DNA from: Hymenobacter ruricola
GTDB taxonomy: Bacteria; Bacteroidota; Bacteroidia; Cytophagales; Hymenobacteraceae
DNA length: 64,000 bases
Direction: 5' to 3'
Assembly: GCF_015694525.1 (NCBI RefSeq)
Contig: NZ_JADQDM010000013.1
Location: forward strand, 62,001-126,000
In this document: piece after piece, positions 33,322 to 41,958 of the stretch
Position numbering within the stretch: position 1 is the stretch's first letter
How the letters are laid out: every line of letters starts with the position of its first letter
Made by a program: the position numbers and the translations under genes
Notes under the pieces: generated by a model
The model's input: the letters and a program-made list of their open reading frames with translations, nothing else
Database searches by the model: none
Told to the model about the DNA's origin: nothing

Positions 33322-33762
33322 ATGCTGGTAACTCTTCGTACCGCCGTGCCCCAGTCGCCGGCCCGGGTAATGGCCGGTTTCACGCGGGCGCTGTTTGAGG
33401 CGCTGGCGCCGCCGTTTCCCCGGCTGCGGGTGCTGCGGTTCGATGGCTGCCGCACCGATGACCAAGTTGAGATTGAGCTGAATACGCTGGTGAAAAAGCT
33501 GCGTTGGACCTCGCTGATTGTGGACGACGGCGAGTTGCCCGACGGCACCCATTTTTTCATCGATGAAGGCCAGGTGCTGCCGCCGCCGCTACGCTACTGG
33601 CGCCACCGCCACCTGCTGCAGCCCGGCCCCGGCGGCACCTGCGTCATCGTGGATGCGCTGGAATACCGCACCGCCTCGCACTGGCTCGACCGGCTGCTGT
33701 ACCCGGCCATGTGGGCGCAGTTTGCCTGGCGCCGGCCCATTTACCGGCGCTGGTTCAAGTAG
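33322..33762 (+). CDS. SRPBCC-family ligand-binding protein
   Basis: 146 residues. The C-terminal part (GTCVIVDALEYRTASHWLDRLLYPAMWAQFAWRRPIYRRWF) closely resembles COG4276 ligand-binding SRPBCC proteins, and the size fits one START-like helix-grip domain. Such proteins bind hydrophobic small molecules; the ligand is unknown. It follows R2 and ends in a TAG that lies inside the inverted repeat shared with the convergent GNAT gene. Confidence 0.75.
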   Translation: MLVTLRTAVPQSPARVMAGFTRALFEALAPPFPRLRVLRFDGCRTDDQVEIELNTLVKKLRWTSLIVDDGELPDGTHFFIDEGQVLPPPLRYWRHRHLLQPGPGGTCVIVDALEYRTASHWLDRLLYPAMWAQFAWRRPIYRRWFK

Positions 33763-33844
33763 CGCGGACTTTGCAGGCCGCGTTTCCGCGCCGTTAAAAC
33801 TGTTCGGGTTTCCGCCGGGGACGCGGACCACAAAGTCCGCGCTA
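33760..33844. repeat. Inverted repeat carrying both stop codons of two convergent genes
   Basis: TAGCGCGGACTTTG at 33760-33773 is the exact reverse complement of 33831-33844. The first three bases are the stop codon of the SRPBCC gene, and the last three are the stop codon (minus strand) of the GNAT gene. Same outer blocks as the repeat at 13741-13810. Probably also a bidirectional terminator. Confidence 0.85.
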
Positions 33845-34312
33845 CAAATCCAGCACCATGCGCACGTCGCCGGGCTGCTCGGGGATGAGGGAGGCGCTGC
33901 GAAAACCCAGCTTGTCGTAGAGTTTCAGGGCCGGCGTCAGAGATGAAATCGACAATACTTCGACGCGGTGCGCGCCCAGTTGGCGGGCTTTGCCCAGCAT
34001 GCCCTGCCCCAGCGCCCAGCCAATGCCCCGGCGCTGGGCGGCGGGCGCCACGGCCAGCCGCGCCAGCTCATACACGCCGTCGTGCTCTTTGACGAGGGCG
34101 CAGGTACCGACTACTTCGCCTTCGCACACGGCCATCAGAATGTGGCCGCCGCGCTCCAGAATGTACTGCTGCGGGTTGTCGACGGGCTGGCGGTCAGGGC
34201 CTTCGATGTAGAAATAGCGCGTAATCCATTCATAGTCCAGCTCGTAGTTGAGGGCTTCAAAGGCCGGGCGGTGCGCGGGCTCAAAGTCGATAATGGAAAC
34301 GCCGGTGGGCAT
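33842..34312 (-). CDS. GNAT-family N-acetyltransferase
   Basis: 156 residues. The acetyl-CoA pyrophosphate-binding loop is in LARLAVAPAAQRRGIGWALGQGML (the Q/R-x-x-G-x-G/A motif, about 91-114), preceded by GTCALVKEHDGVYEL, and the C-terminal strand has LKLYDKLGFRS, a standard GNAT ending. It acetylates an unknown amine. The ATG at 34312 fits the family start; the much longer open frame upstream is antisense to the rRNA methyltransferase gene and is not real. Confidence 0.85.
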   Translation of the reverse strand: MPTGVSIIDFEPAHRPAFEALNYELDYEWITRYFYIEGPDRQPVDNPQQYILERGGHILMAVCEGEVVGTCALVKEHDGVYELARLAVAPAAQRRGIGWALGQGMLGKARQLGAHRVEVLSISSLTPALKLYDKLGFRSASLIPEQPGDVRMVLDL

Positions 34313-34373
34313 GAGCGGGAGTGGGAATGGAAGCGCGGGAGAAACGGGACGGCAAAGTTCGCACCAAGCCGGC

Positions 34374-34381
34374 CGTACCTT
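34374..34381 (+). promoter_or_regulatory. Putative -7 box for the rlmI-like gene
   Basis: TACCTTTA, one base from TAnnTTTG, ends 9 bases before the ATG at 34391. The same sequence precedes glyA on the minus strand. Confidence 0.35.
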
Positions 34382-34390
34382 TACGGGCCT

Positions 34391-35593
34391 ATGCTGAATC
34401 CTGCCACCATCGTCCTTAAAAACGGAAAAGACCACAGCCTGCGCCGCCGCCACCCGTGGGTGTTCTCCGGCGCCATTGCCCGCGTGAAGGGCGGCGACCC
34501 GCACGAGGGCGACCCCGTGCGCGTGGAAGCCGCCAACGGCGAGCTGCTGGGCGTGGGCCACTTTTCGGGCGGCGGCTCCATTGCCGTGCGCATGCTGGAC
34601 TTTGGCCAAAACGCGGCCCTGCCGACGGCCGACTACTGGGAGGAAAAGCTGGGCAATGCCTACCAGCTGCGCCAGCGCCTGGGCCTGACCGGCACGGCCG
34701 ACACCAACGTGTTTCGGCTGGTGCACGCCGAGGGCGACGGCCTGCCCGGCCTCATCATCGACGTGTACGGCGACGTGGCCGTGGTGCAGGCCCACAGCGT
34801 GGGCATGTACCGCGCCCGCCCCGAAATAGCCGCCGCCCTGCGCGCGGTATTTGGCGATAAGCTGCGCGCCATTTACGACAAGAGCGCCGAAACCGTGCCT
34901 GGCAATGCCGTGCCTGACGCCCGCAACGGTTACCTCTTTGGCGAGAGCAGCGGCGCCGAGCACGTGGTGAGCGAAAACGGCCACCAGTTTGCCGTGGATT
35001 GGGAAACCGGCCAGAAAACCGGCTTTTTCATTGACCAGCGCGACAACCGGGCCCTGCTGGCCCGCTACTCGCCCGGCCGGCGGGTGCTCAATACCTTCTG
35101 CTACACCGGCGGCTTCTCAGTGTATGCCCTGGAAGCCGGCGCCGAGCTGGTGCACTCCGTCGACAGCAGCAAAAAAGCCATTGCCCTCACCGAGCGCAAC
35201 GCCGAGCTAAGCCACCACGCCGACCGCCACGCCGCCTACCCCGATGACGTGCTCGGCTTCCTCAAAAACCACTCGGCCGAGTACGATTTGCTGGTGCTCG
35301 ACCCGCCCGCTTTTGCCAAGCACATGGGCGCCCGCCACGCTGCCCTTATGGGCTATAAGCGTCTGAACGCGGCCGGCATCGCGCATTTGGCGCCGGGTGG
35401 GCTGCTGTTCACGTTCTCGTGCAGCCAGGTGGTAAGCCCCGAGTTGTTCGAGGGCGCGGTGCTGGCGGCGGCCATCGAGGCGGGCCGGCCGGCGCGCATC
35501 CTGCACCGCCTCACCCAGCCCGCCGACCACCCGGTGAGCTTGTTTCACCCCGAAGGCGCCTACCTGAAAGGGCTGGTGCTGGCGGTAGAATAA
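34391..35593 (+). CDS. rlmI: Class I SAM-dependent rRNA methyltransferase (RlmI-like)
   Basis: 400 residues. The N-terminal PUA domain (LRRRHPWVFSGAIARVKGGDPHEGDPVRVEAANGELLGVGHFS) is followed by a Rossmann methyltransferase: GFFIDQRDNRALL, LNTFCYTGGFSVYALEAGA (SAM motif I), VDSSKKAI, LVLDPPAFAKH (motif IV) and FSCSQVV with the catalytic-type Cys. This is the COG1092 layout of RlmI, which makes 5-methylcytidine 1962 in 23S rRNA. It diverges from the GNAT gene and is followed by R3. The family is clear; the exact target site is by analogy. Confidence 0.88.
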   Translation: MLNPATIVLKNGKDHSLRRRHPWVFSGAIARVKGGDPHEGDPVRVEAANGELLGVGHFSGGGSIAVRMLDFGQNAALPTADYWEEKLGNAYQLRQRLGLTGTADTNVFRLVHAEGDGLPGLIIDVYGDVAVVQAHSVGMYRARPEIAAALRAVFGDKLRAIYDKSAETVPGNAVPDARNGYLFGESSGAEHVVSENGHQFAVDWETGQKTGFFIDQRDNRALLARYSPGRRVLNTFCYTGGFSVYALEAGAELVHSVDSSKKAIALTERNAELSHHADRHAAYPDDVLGFLKNHSAEYDLLVLDPPAFAKHMGARHAALMGYKRLNAAGIAHLAPGGLLFTFSCSQVVSPELFEGAVLAAAIEAGRPARILHRLTQPADHPVSLFHPEGAYLKGLVLAVE

Positions 35594-35613
35594 AAGAACT
35601 TCAGCTAAACTCA

Positions 35614-35706
35614 ACGTCTGTTATCCTGAGTGCAGCGAAGGACCTTTTCACGCTAGAAAACTCTAACGTGAAAAGGTCCTTCGCTGCGCTCAGGATGACA
35701 GGCGTT
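35614..35706. repeat. REP-like palindrome R3
   Basis: ACGTCTGTTATCCTGAGTGC..GAAGGACCTTTTCACG pairs with CGTGAAAAGGTCCTTCGCTG..CAGGATGACAGGCGT. It separates the convergent rlmI-like gene and the prohibitin gene and ends 27 bases from the latter's stop. Confidence 0.88.
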
Positions 35707-35732
35707 TTGGCTTACCTTAAAGGATTTCTTCG

Positions 35733-36629
35733 CTACTTATTGCCTGCCGCGCCCGGCGCGGGCATTTGGAGCAGAAACTGGCTGCCGCCGGCCCCGGAGG
35801 CGTAGGTGGGCACGTTGCTGCCACCCTTTTCCCAGGCCTCAATCCAGCGCATTTGCACCAGCAGGGGCGTGAGCGACTGTTGCTGCTTTTCGTTGGCGTA
35901 GGCCTGGGCGTCGGCGGCAATGCGGATGGCTTTGGCGCGGCCTTCGGCTTCGGCGATGTTGATGCGGGCCTGGGCCTCGGCCTGGCGGATGCGGTTTTCG
36001 GTTTGCAGGCCGGTTTGCACGGCGGTGTTTTTGGCGTCGATGGCGGCTTTGAGGCTGGCGGGCGGCTCCAGCTTGGTGGTGATTTGCTGCACGATGAAGC
36101 CCAGCGTCTGCAGTTGGCTCACGAGGTTGGCCTTCACCTGGGCCTCGTAGCTGCCGCGGTTGCTGATGAGGCTGTCGGCGGTGTAGCGGTTGGTGGCCAC
36201 GCGGTAGGCTTCGTACACGGCGGTTTTCAGGAAGCCGTCTTCGATGGCGGGCAGCGGCCGGCGGTACTGCCGGAAAATGTCGTCCACCTTGTCGGACTGG
36301 ATGTAATAGTTGAGGCTGGGCGCCACGCCAAAGCTGGAGCCGTCCCGGCTTTGCACCTCGAACTCCTCGTATTCCTTGTGCTGGGTATAGATGGGAAACT
36401 CGTGCACGGCCGTGCTCAACGGGCTGTAGAACACCCAGCCGGTGGTGTAGGTGATGTCGTCGACGCCCCGGCTCGAACCGGCCAGGTTGACCTTGATGCC
36501 CACGTTGCCCGCGTCGATGCGCTCAACTTTAATGAGGCTGCAGCCGCCCACAAACACAAGAATGAACAGGCCCACGAAGAGCAGAGGTTTCAGCCAGCTA
36601 CGCCCGGGATTAATTTGGTATTCGGCCAT
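35733..36629 (-). CDS. SPFH/prohibitin-family membrane protein
   Basis: 298 residues. One N-terminal hydrophobic segment (LKPLLFVGLFILVFVGG, 13-29) ends in VGGC, which could serve as a lipobox. The SPFH domain (about 35-215) contains GNVGIKVNLAG, FPIYTQHKEYEEFEVQSRDG and LGFIVQQITTKLEPPASL, followed by the long charged coiled coil RIRQAEAQARINIAEAEGRAKAIRIAADAQAYANEKQQQSLTPLL. These proteins form membrane-bound rings that scaffold microdomains and proteases. It may be co-transcribed with the small membrane protein upstream. Confidence 0.88.
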   Translation of the reverse strand: MAEYQINPGRSWLKPLLFVGLFILVFVGGCSLIKVERIDAGNVGIKVNLAGSSRGVDDITYTTGWVFYSPLSTAVHEFPIYTQHKEYEEFEVQSRDGSSFGVAPSLNYYIQSDKVDDIFRQYRRPLPAIEDGFLKTAVYEAYRVATNRYTADSLISNRGSYEAQVKANLVSQLQTLGFIVQQITTKLEPPASLKAAIDAKNTAVQTGLQTENRIRQAEAQARINIAEAEGRAKAIRIAADAQAYANEKQQQSLTPLLVQMRWIEAWEKGGSNVPTYASGAGGSQFLLQMPAPGAAGNK

Positions 36630-36679
36630 TGGGTTTGGTGCAGGTTATTGCTGGTAAAAAAGTGAAGGCAGGGCAAACA

Positions 36680-36889
36680 TCAGCAGCGCCACAGCGCGCG
36701 GCTGGCTTGGCACAGCGAAAGAACAACACCGGCGGCTAACAGCAGCAAGCCCAGCAGGCCGCAGGCCAGCAGCCAGTCGGACGGGCGGCTCAGCCAGTCC
36801 AGGCACCGGGTGCCGGCGCAGGGCAGCAGGCCAAGGTAAAACAGCAGCCAGAACACGGGCCGCAGGGAGGAGGCAGTTTTGGCAGGCAT
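36680..36889 (-). CDS. Small membrane protein
   Basis: 69 residues with two hydrophobic helices (VFWLLFYLGLLPCAG, about 12-26; LLACGLLGLLLLAAGVVLSLC, about 39-60) separated by a short loop with TRCLDWLSRPSDW. It lies 50 bases upstream of the prohibitin gene on the same strand and diverges from crtD, the position expected of a small partner. No family recognised. Composition and spacing make it plausible, but its size means it could be spurious. Confidence 0.5.
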   Translation of the reverse strand: MPAKTASSLRPVFWLLFYLGLLPCAGTRCLDWLSRPSDWLLACGLLGLLLLAAGVVLSLCQASRALWRC

Positions 36890-37036
36890 GGCGCGGGAAG
36901 GTTGAATGGGTGGAAGCGAAACCGTTTTCGCGGAGATATATCGTGTGGTTTAGTGTTGCATTACAGGGCACCGGGCGGCGGCCGACGCTGCGCTATTTTA
37001 CGCGGCACCAAAACATCTGCCCACCACTTGCGCGTT

Positions 37037-38548
37037 ATGGCCCCAGTGTTTCGCAAAAAAACTTCTTCTGCCCCCAAACTTCCCGTGGCCATCATTGGCG
37101 CAGGCGTGGCGGGCCTAGCGGCGGCGGTGCGGCTGGCGGTGGCCGGCCACGCCGTCACGGTGTTTGAGGCCGGGCCCACGTTTGGGGGCAAGATGCACCA
37201 GTTCACGCTGCCCGGCGGCTACCGCTTCGATGCCGGGCCGTCGCTCTTCACGCTGCCGCAGCTGGTGGACGATATTTTCCGGCTGGCCCACCGCGAGCCC
37301 ACCGAGTATTTCCGCTACGAGCGACTGGACCCCATCACGAAGTACTTTTTTGCCGATGGCACGCGCCTGACGGCCTGGGCCGACGCGGCGAAGTTTGCAG
37401 CCGAGGTGGAAGCCCAGTTGGGCACGCCCGCGGCGGCCGTCACGCGGTTTCTCCGGCGCAGCGGCCAAGCATACGAGGCCACGGCGGGCACCTTTCTGCA
37501 CAAGTCTTTGCACAAGGCCCGCACCTACCTCAGCCCCGAAACCCTGAAAGCCGTGGCCGCGCTGCCGCAGCTGGGCCTGCTGGGCACCATGCACCAGCGC
37601 CACGAAAGTGCCTTCGGCCCCGACCCGCGCTTGGTGCAGCTCTTCGACCGCTACGCCACCTACAACGGCTCCGACCCCTACCAGGCGCCGGCCACGCTGA
37701 GCATGATTCCGCACCTGGAGCACGGCATCGGGGCTTTTTACCCCGAAGGTGGCATCTACGCCATTGCCGAAAGCCTGGTGAAGCTGGCGCTGGAGTTTGG
37801 GGTGAAGTTCCGCTACCGCGAGGCCGTGGAGGAAATCATCGTGGCGGAAGGCCGCGTGACGGGCGTGCGCACGGCGCAGGACGTGTACGATTTCGGCCGG
37901 GTGGTGAGCAACATGGACGTGGTGCCCACCTACCGGCGCCTGCTGCCCGGCCAGCCCGCGCCGGAGCGCACGCTGAGCCAGCCCCGCTCCTCCTCGGCGC
38001 TCATTTTTTACTGGGGCATCGCGCGCGAGTTTCTGGAGCTGGACCTGCACAACATCTTTTTCTCCGCCGATTACCAGCGCGAGTTTCAGGCCATTTTTCA
38101 GGAGAAAACCGTGGCCGACGACGTGACGGTGTACGTCAACATCACCGCCAAAAAAACGCCCGCCGACGCGCCCGCCGGCCACGAAAACTGGTTTGTGATG
38201 GTGAACGTGCCCCACGACCAGGGCCAGGACTGGGCCGCCCTGGCCCAAAAAACCCGCGCCGCCGTGCTCCGTAAGCTGCACCAAGCGCTGGGCCTCGACA
38301 TTGAGCCGCTCATCGCCGCCGAAAAAGTGTGGACGCCGCCCGGCATTGCCGCCGACACCTCCTCGTTTGGCGGGGCGCTCTACGGCAGCTCTTCCAACAA
38401 CGCGCTGGCGGCTTTCCTGCGGCACCCCAATTTTTCGGGCCGGCTGGAAGGGCTGTACTTTTGCGGCGGCTCGGTGCACCCCGGCGGCGGCATTCCGCTC
38501 TGCCTGCTGTCGGCCAAAATCGTTTCGTCCTTAATAAATGATGCGTGA
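37037..38548 (+). CDS. crtD: 1-hydroxycarotenoid 3,4-desaturase CrtD-like
   Basis: 503 residues. The N-terminal dinucleotide-binding motif is VAIIGAGVAGLAAAVRLAVAGHAVTVFEAG (about 16-45), then FGGKMHQFTLPGGYRFDAGPSLFTLP. FYPEGGIYAIAESLVKLALE, VVSNMDVVPTYRRLLP, SSSALIFYWGI and the C-terminal FAD motif GLYFCGGSVHPGGGIPLCLLSAK identify a CrtI-type carotenoid desaturase. The features and the adjacent cruF point to CrtD, which desaturates the 3,4 bond of 1-hydroxylated carotenoids, rather than phytoene desaturase. The ATG at 37037 is chosen because the FAD motif follows. R4 separates it from cruF. Confidence 0.85.
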   Translation: MAPVFRKKTSSAPKLPVAIIGAGVAGLAAAVRLAVAGHAVTVFEAGPTFGGKMHQFTLPGGYRFDAGPSLFTLPQLVDDIFRLAHREPTEYFRYERLDPITKYFFADGTRLTAWADAAKFAAEVEAQLGTPAAAVTRFLRRSGQAYEATAGTFLHKSLHKARTYLSPETLKAVAALPQLGLLGTMHQRHESAFGPDPRLVQLFDRYATYNGSDPYQAPATLSMIPHLEHGIGAFYPEGGIYAIAESLVKLALEFGVKFRYREAVEEIIVAEGRVTGVRTAQDVYDFGRVVSNMDVVPTYRRLLPGQPAPERTLSQPRSSSALIFYWGIAREFLELDLHNIFFSADYQREFQAIFQEKTVADDVTVYVNITAKKTPADAPAGHENWFVMVNVPHDQGQDWAALAQKTRAAVLRKLHQALGLDIEPLIAAEKVWTPPGIAADTSSFGGALYGSSSNNALAAFLRHPNFSGRLEGLYFCGGSVHPGGGIPLCLLSAKIVSSLINDA

Positions 38549-38555
38549 GCCATAA

Positions 38556-38652
38556 CCGTCCGTCATCCTGAGCGCAGCGAAGGACCTTCTCACGTTTAAG
38601 TAGTTTGTTCAAACGTGAGAAGGTCCTTCGCTGCGCTCAGGATGACAGGTGG
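38556..38652. repeat. REP-like palindrome R4
   Basis: Near-perfect hairpin with arms GTCATCCTGAGCGCAGCGAA..GGACCTTCTCACGTTT and the complement. Lies between crtD and cruF, 20 bases before the cruF ATG. Confidence 0.9.
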
Positions 38653-38672
38653 GGAAAGCCGCATTCCAACAC

Positions 38673-39371
38673 ATGGTTGATTACACCGAGCCGCTACCGG
38701 CCGCGAACACAAACCGGCTGCGCGTGGCCCAGGGGTTGGTGCTATTGTTTCACGTCACCGGCTTCGTTGGGCTGGCGTTTTCCAAAGACCCCGATTTTTA
38801 CCTGCGGTTCACGCCGCTCACGCTCGTGCTCACGGCGCTGCTGCTGCTGGCGTTTCAGCGGGAGCGCACCGCCAGTTTCTGGAGCTTTTGCGTTTCGGTG
38901 CTGGTGCTGGGCTTTGCGGTCGAGTTTGTGGGCGTGAACAGCAACGGGGCGCTTTTTGGCCATTACACCTACGGCGATACGCTGGGTTTTAAGCTGTTTG
39001 AGAAAGTCTCGATGGGGGGCTACCTGCTCAACGGCGTGCCGCCGATGATTGGCGTTAATTGGCTGATTATGACGTATGTGTGCGGCATGCTGGCTCGCTA
39101 CCTGCCGCTGCCCGAGCTGCCGCGCACCGTGCTGGCGGCGCTGCTCATGGTGGGGTTCGATATGTGCGTGGAGCCGGTGGCCGGCCGCTACGATTTCTGG
39201 CACTGGACCGCGAATGTGATTCCGCTGCAAAACTTTCGCGACTGGTTTATTGTGGCTTGCGTGCTGCAGATGCTGTTCAATCGGGCGCGCTTCCCTAAAT
39301 TTAATGCCCTCGTGCCGCTGGTCTACCTCACCCAGCTCTTGTTTTTCTTCTTGCTGGGCGCCTTGCAGTAA
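38673..39371 (+). CDS. cruF: Carotenoid 1',2'-hydratase CruF-like
   Basis: 232 residues, about seven TM helices. The DUF422 family marks are present: VEFVGVNSNGALFGHYTYGDTLG (about 87-109), MGGYLLNGVPPMIGVNWLIMTY and GFDMCVEPVAGRYDFWHWTANVIPLQNFRDWFI. CruF adds water across the 1,2 double bond of an acyclic carotenoid end, giving the hydroxyl that CrtD substrates carry. With crtD this makes the acyclic half of pigments such as flexixanthin or myxol-type carotenoids, known from red and pink Cytophagales. An upstream GTG start (38649) overlaps R4, so I prefer the ATG at 38673. Confidence 0.87.
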   Translation: MVDYTEPLPAANTNRLRVAQGLVLLFHVTGFVGLAFSKDPDFYLRFTPLTLVLTALLLLAFQRERTASFWSFCVSVLVLGFAVEFVGVNSNGALFGHYTYGDTLGFKLFEKVSMGGYLLNGVPPMIGVNWLIMTYVCGMLARYLPLPELPRTVLAALLMVGFDMCVEPVAGRYDFWHWTANVIPLQNFRDWFIVACVLQMLFNRARFPKFNALVPLVYLTQLLFFFLLGALQ

Positions 39372-39467
39372 GGCACCGCCCGCCTTCCGCTAACCCCGAC
39401 GCTATGGCTGTAGCCGCCAACCAGCGTGGTTTTCGGGCCGTAAATTCCTTCTCCTTCCTTTCCGCCT

Positions 39468-40082
39468 ATGCCCGATTTTACTCTTCCCGCCGCTTCGTTG
39501 GAAGCGGCCATGCCCGTGTTTTACCAGCACGGCCTGCACACCGCCTCCGATGCGGCGCTGGCCGCGGCCTTGCACACCAGCGTGCCCGAGCTCACGGCGC
39601 AGTTTCCGAGCCGCGAGCTGCTGGTGCACCACGCCGTGCTGGCCGACATGGAGCGCCAGAAGCGCGAGCACGTCGAGCTGTTTGCCCGGTTTTCTACGGC
39701 CGTGGAGCGGCTGTATGGCCTGTTGCAGCTGGGCCTGCGCGACCTGGCCGCCGTGCCGGGCCAGTTTTACATCGACCTGCAAACCGACTTTCCCAAAACC
39801 TGGGACGCAGCGATGGAGAACGTGAACACCTACTCGGCGCCCCAGCTGCAGCAGCTGCTCAACGACGGCATTCGTGCCCGGCTGTTTCGCTCGGATATTA
39901 ACATTCAGCTGGTTACCAAAATAATTGTGGAACAGCTGAACATGCTGCTCAACCCGCAGGTGTTCCCGCCCGACCGCTACAACATGCGCGAGGTGTTCCG
40001 CAGCATCTTCCTGTACTACATTCGCGGCATCTGCACCGAAGAAGGCGCGCGGATTGCGGCCGAGCATTTTGCCCGGCTGTAG
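39468..40082 (+). CDS. TetR/AcrR-family transcriptional regulator
   Basis: 204 residues. The N-terminal helices (LEAAMPVFYQHGLHTASDAALAAALHTSVPELTAQFPSRELLVHHAVLADM, 11-61) have the TetR pattern of a helix-turn-helix followed by a capping helix; the rest is a helical ligand-binding and dimerisation domain. It begins 96 bases after cruF on the same strand, so it may be co-expressed with the carotenoid genes, but its target and ligand cannot be inferred. The recognition helix is slightly atypical. Confidence 0.75.
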   Translation: MPDFTLPAASLEAAMPVFYQHGLHTASDAALAAALHTSVPELTAQFPSRELLVHHAVLADMERQKREHVELFARFSTAVERLYGLLQLGLRDLAAVPGQFYIDLQTDFPKTWDAAMENVNTYSAPQLQQLLNDGIRARLFRSDINIQLVTKIIVEQLNMLLNPQVFPPDRYNMREVFRSIFLYYIRGICTEEGARIAAEHFARL

Positions 40083-40119
40083 GCAGCCCGGCCCCGGCCG
40101 GGCCTAACTGCTTGTAGGA

Positions 40120-41847
40120 ATGCATTATTTCGCGTTGCGCGGCTGGCTGCTGCCGGCCGCGGCGGGCCTGCTGCTGGCCGGCTGCCAGGGCAAAACCTCA
40201 TCGGAGTCGGAAACGGCCTCCCGCACCGTCATCCGCGACGAAACGGTATCGGGCGACACCGCCAGCGTGCCCGCGCCGAAAGACGGCATCACAGCCGCGC
40301 TCATCGGGCAGCACATCAAGGTGCTGGCGTCGGATGCGTTTCAGGGCCGGCGGCCGTTCACGCCGGGCGAGGAGAAGGCCACAAATTACCTAGCCGCCGA
40401 GTTCAAGAAGCTGGGGCTGCAGCCCGGCGCCAACGGCAGCTACTTCCAGGCCGTGCCGCTGGTGGAAATTGCGGGCAAGCCCGACTCGACGGCCACCGTG
40501 GCGGGCAACGGCAAAAGCCTGACCCTGAAGTACCGCCAGGACTACATGTTCCTGACGGAGCGGGAGGTGCCCACGGTTGGGATTAAGAATTCGCCGCTGG
40601 TGTTTGCCGGCTACGGCGTGACGGCGCCCGAGTATGGCTGGGACGACTACGCCGGCCTCGACGTGAAGGGTAAAACCGTGGTGGTGCTCATCAACGACCC
40701 CGGCAACGCGGGCAACGACACCACCCTGTTCAAGGGCAAGGCCATGACGTACTACGGCCGCTGGGGCTACAAGTACGAGGAAGCCGCCCGCCACGGCGCC
40801 ACGGGCATCATCATCGTCCACGACACCAAGCCCGCCTCCTACCCCTGGACGGTGGTGCAAAGCAGCAACGGCGGCGCCAAGCTACACCCCCAAACCGCCG
40901 ACCACGGCGCCAGCAAAGTAGCCCTCGAAGGCTGGATGACCCTCGACGCGGCCAAGCGCCTCTTCGCGGCCGCTGGCCAGAGCTACGACGACGCCTACAC
41001 GGCCGCCAATAAAAAAGGCTTCAAAGGCAAGGCGTTCGGCTTGAGCCTGACCACCACGCTGCACAACACCATCACGCGCAAAACCTCGAAAAACGTGGTG
41101 GCCGTGCTGCCCGGCACCACCCGGCCCAAGGAGTACATCATCTACTCGGCGCATTGGGACCACCTCGGCATCGGCCCGGCCATTGCCGGCGACTCGATTT
41201 ACAACGGCGCGCTGGACAACGCCAGCGGCTGCGCCGGCCTGCTGGCCATTGCCAACGGCTTCGTACAAGCCAAGGAGAAACCCCAGCGCAGCATCGTGTT
41301 CCTGGCCGTGACGGGCGAGGAGCAGGGGCTGCTGGGTTCCGACTATTACGCCCAGCACCCCATTTTCCCGGTGGCCAGCACCGTGGCCGACATCAACATG
41401 GACGAGCTGCTGGCCTTTGGGCCGATGCGCGACCTGACCATCACCGGCTACGGGCAGTCGGAGCTGGACGACTACGCCCGCGCCGCCGCCAAGGAGCAAA
41501 ACCGCTACGTCATCCCCTACCAGCACCCCGAAACGGGCAGCTTCTACCGCTCCGACCATTTCAGCTTCGCCAAGGTGGGCATTCCGGCGCTGTACGCCAG
41601 CGGCTCGTTCGAGAGCCGCCTGCACGGCAAAGCCTTCGCCGAAAAGCAGCGCAAGGACTTCGAGGAAGTGGCCTACCACCAGCCCGCCGACCAGTACGAC
41701 CCCACCTGGGACCTGCGCGGCGCCGAGCAGGACGCGCGCCTATTGTTCCGCGTAGGCCAGCAGCTGGCCGGCGAAACCACTTTCCCGAAGTGGAAGGACG
41801 GGTCGGAGTTCAAGGCCACGCGGGAGAAGAGCATGGCTGGGAAATAG
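40120..41847 (+). CDS. M28-family zinc metallopeptidase lipoprotein
   Basis: 575 residues. Lipobox LLAGC gives a lipidated Cys22. A PA-like insert lies in the middle (NSPLVFAGYGVTAPEYGWDDYAGLDVKGKTVVVLIND). The two-zinc M28 site is visible: SAHWDH (ligand His), GALDNASG (bridging Asp), TGEEQG (catalytic Glu and ligand Glu), NMDEL (Asp) and YRSDHFSF (final His). These are aminopeptidases, probably facing the periplasm from a membrane anchor. It is followed by R5 and is convergent with the HEMSH gene. Confidence 0.9.
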   Translation: MHYFALRGWLLPAAAGLLLAGCQGKTSSESETASRTVIRDETVSGDTASVPAPKDGITAALIGQHIKVLASDAFQGRRPFTPGEEKATNYLAAEFKKLGLQPGANGSYFQAVPLVEIAGKPDSTATVAGNGKSLTLKYRQDYMFLTEREVPTVGIKNSPLVFAGYGVTAPEYGWDDYAGLDVKGKTVVVLINDPGNAGNDTTLFKGKAMTYYGRWGYKYEEAARHGATGIIIVHDTKPASYPWTVVQSSNGGAKLHPQTADHGASKVALEGWMTLDAAKRLFAAAGQSYDDAYTAANKKGFKGKAFGLSLTTTLHNTITRKTSKNVVAVLPGTTRPKEYIIYSAHWDHLGIGPAIAGDSIYNGALDNASGCAGLLAIANGFVQAKEKPQRSIVFLAVTGEEQGLLGSDYYAQHPIFPVASTVADINMDELLAFGPMRDLTITGYGQSELDDYARAAAKEQNRYVIPYQHPETGSFYRSDHFSFAKVGIPALYASGSFESRLHGKAFAEKQRKDFEEVAYHQPADQYDPTWDLRGAEQDARLLFRVGQQLAGETTFPKWKDGSEFKATREKSMAGK

Positions 41848-41859
41848 GCCCAACAAACT

Positions 41860-41952
41860 GGCTGTCATGCTGAACGCAGTGAAGCACCTTATCACGCTCG
41901 AACGATTTGTTCAGGCGTGATAAGGTGCTTCACTGCGTTCAGCATGACAGCC
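41860..41952. repeat. REP-like palindrome R5
   Basis: Variant with the core GTCATGCTGAACGCAGTGAA..GCACCTTATCACG and its complement; compensating changes keep pairing relative to the main family. Lies between convergent genes; the right arm ends 6 bases from the stop of the HEMSH gene. Confidence 0.88.
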
Positions 41953-41958
41953 GACGGG

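Noticed and set aside
34313..34984. N-terminal extension of the GNAT gene to 34984
   Set aside because: The extension is antisense to the rlmI-like gene; the GNAT domain starts at 34312.
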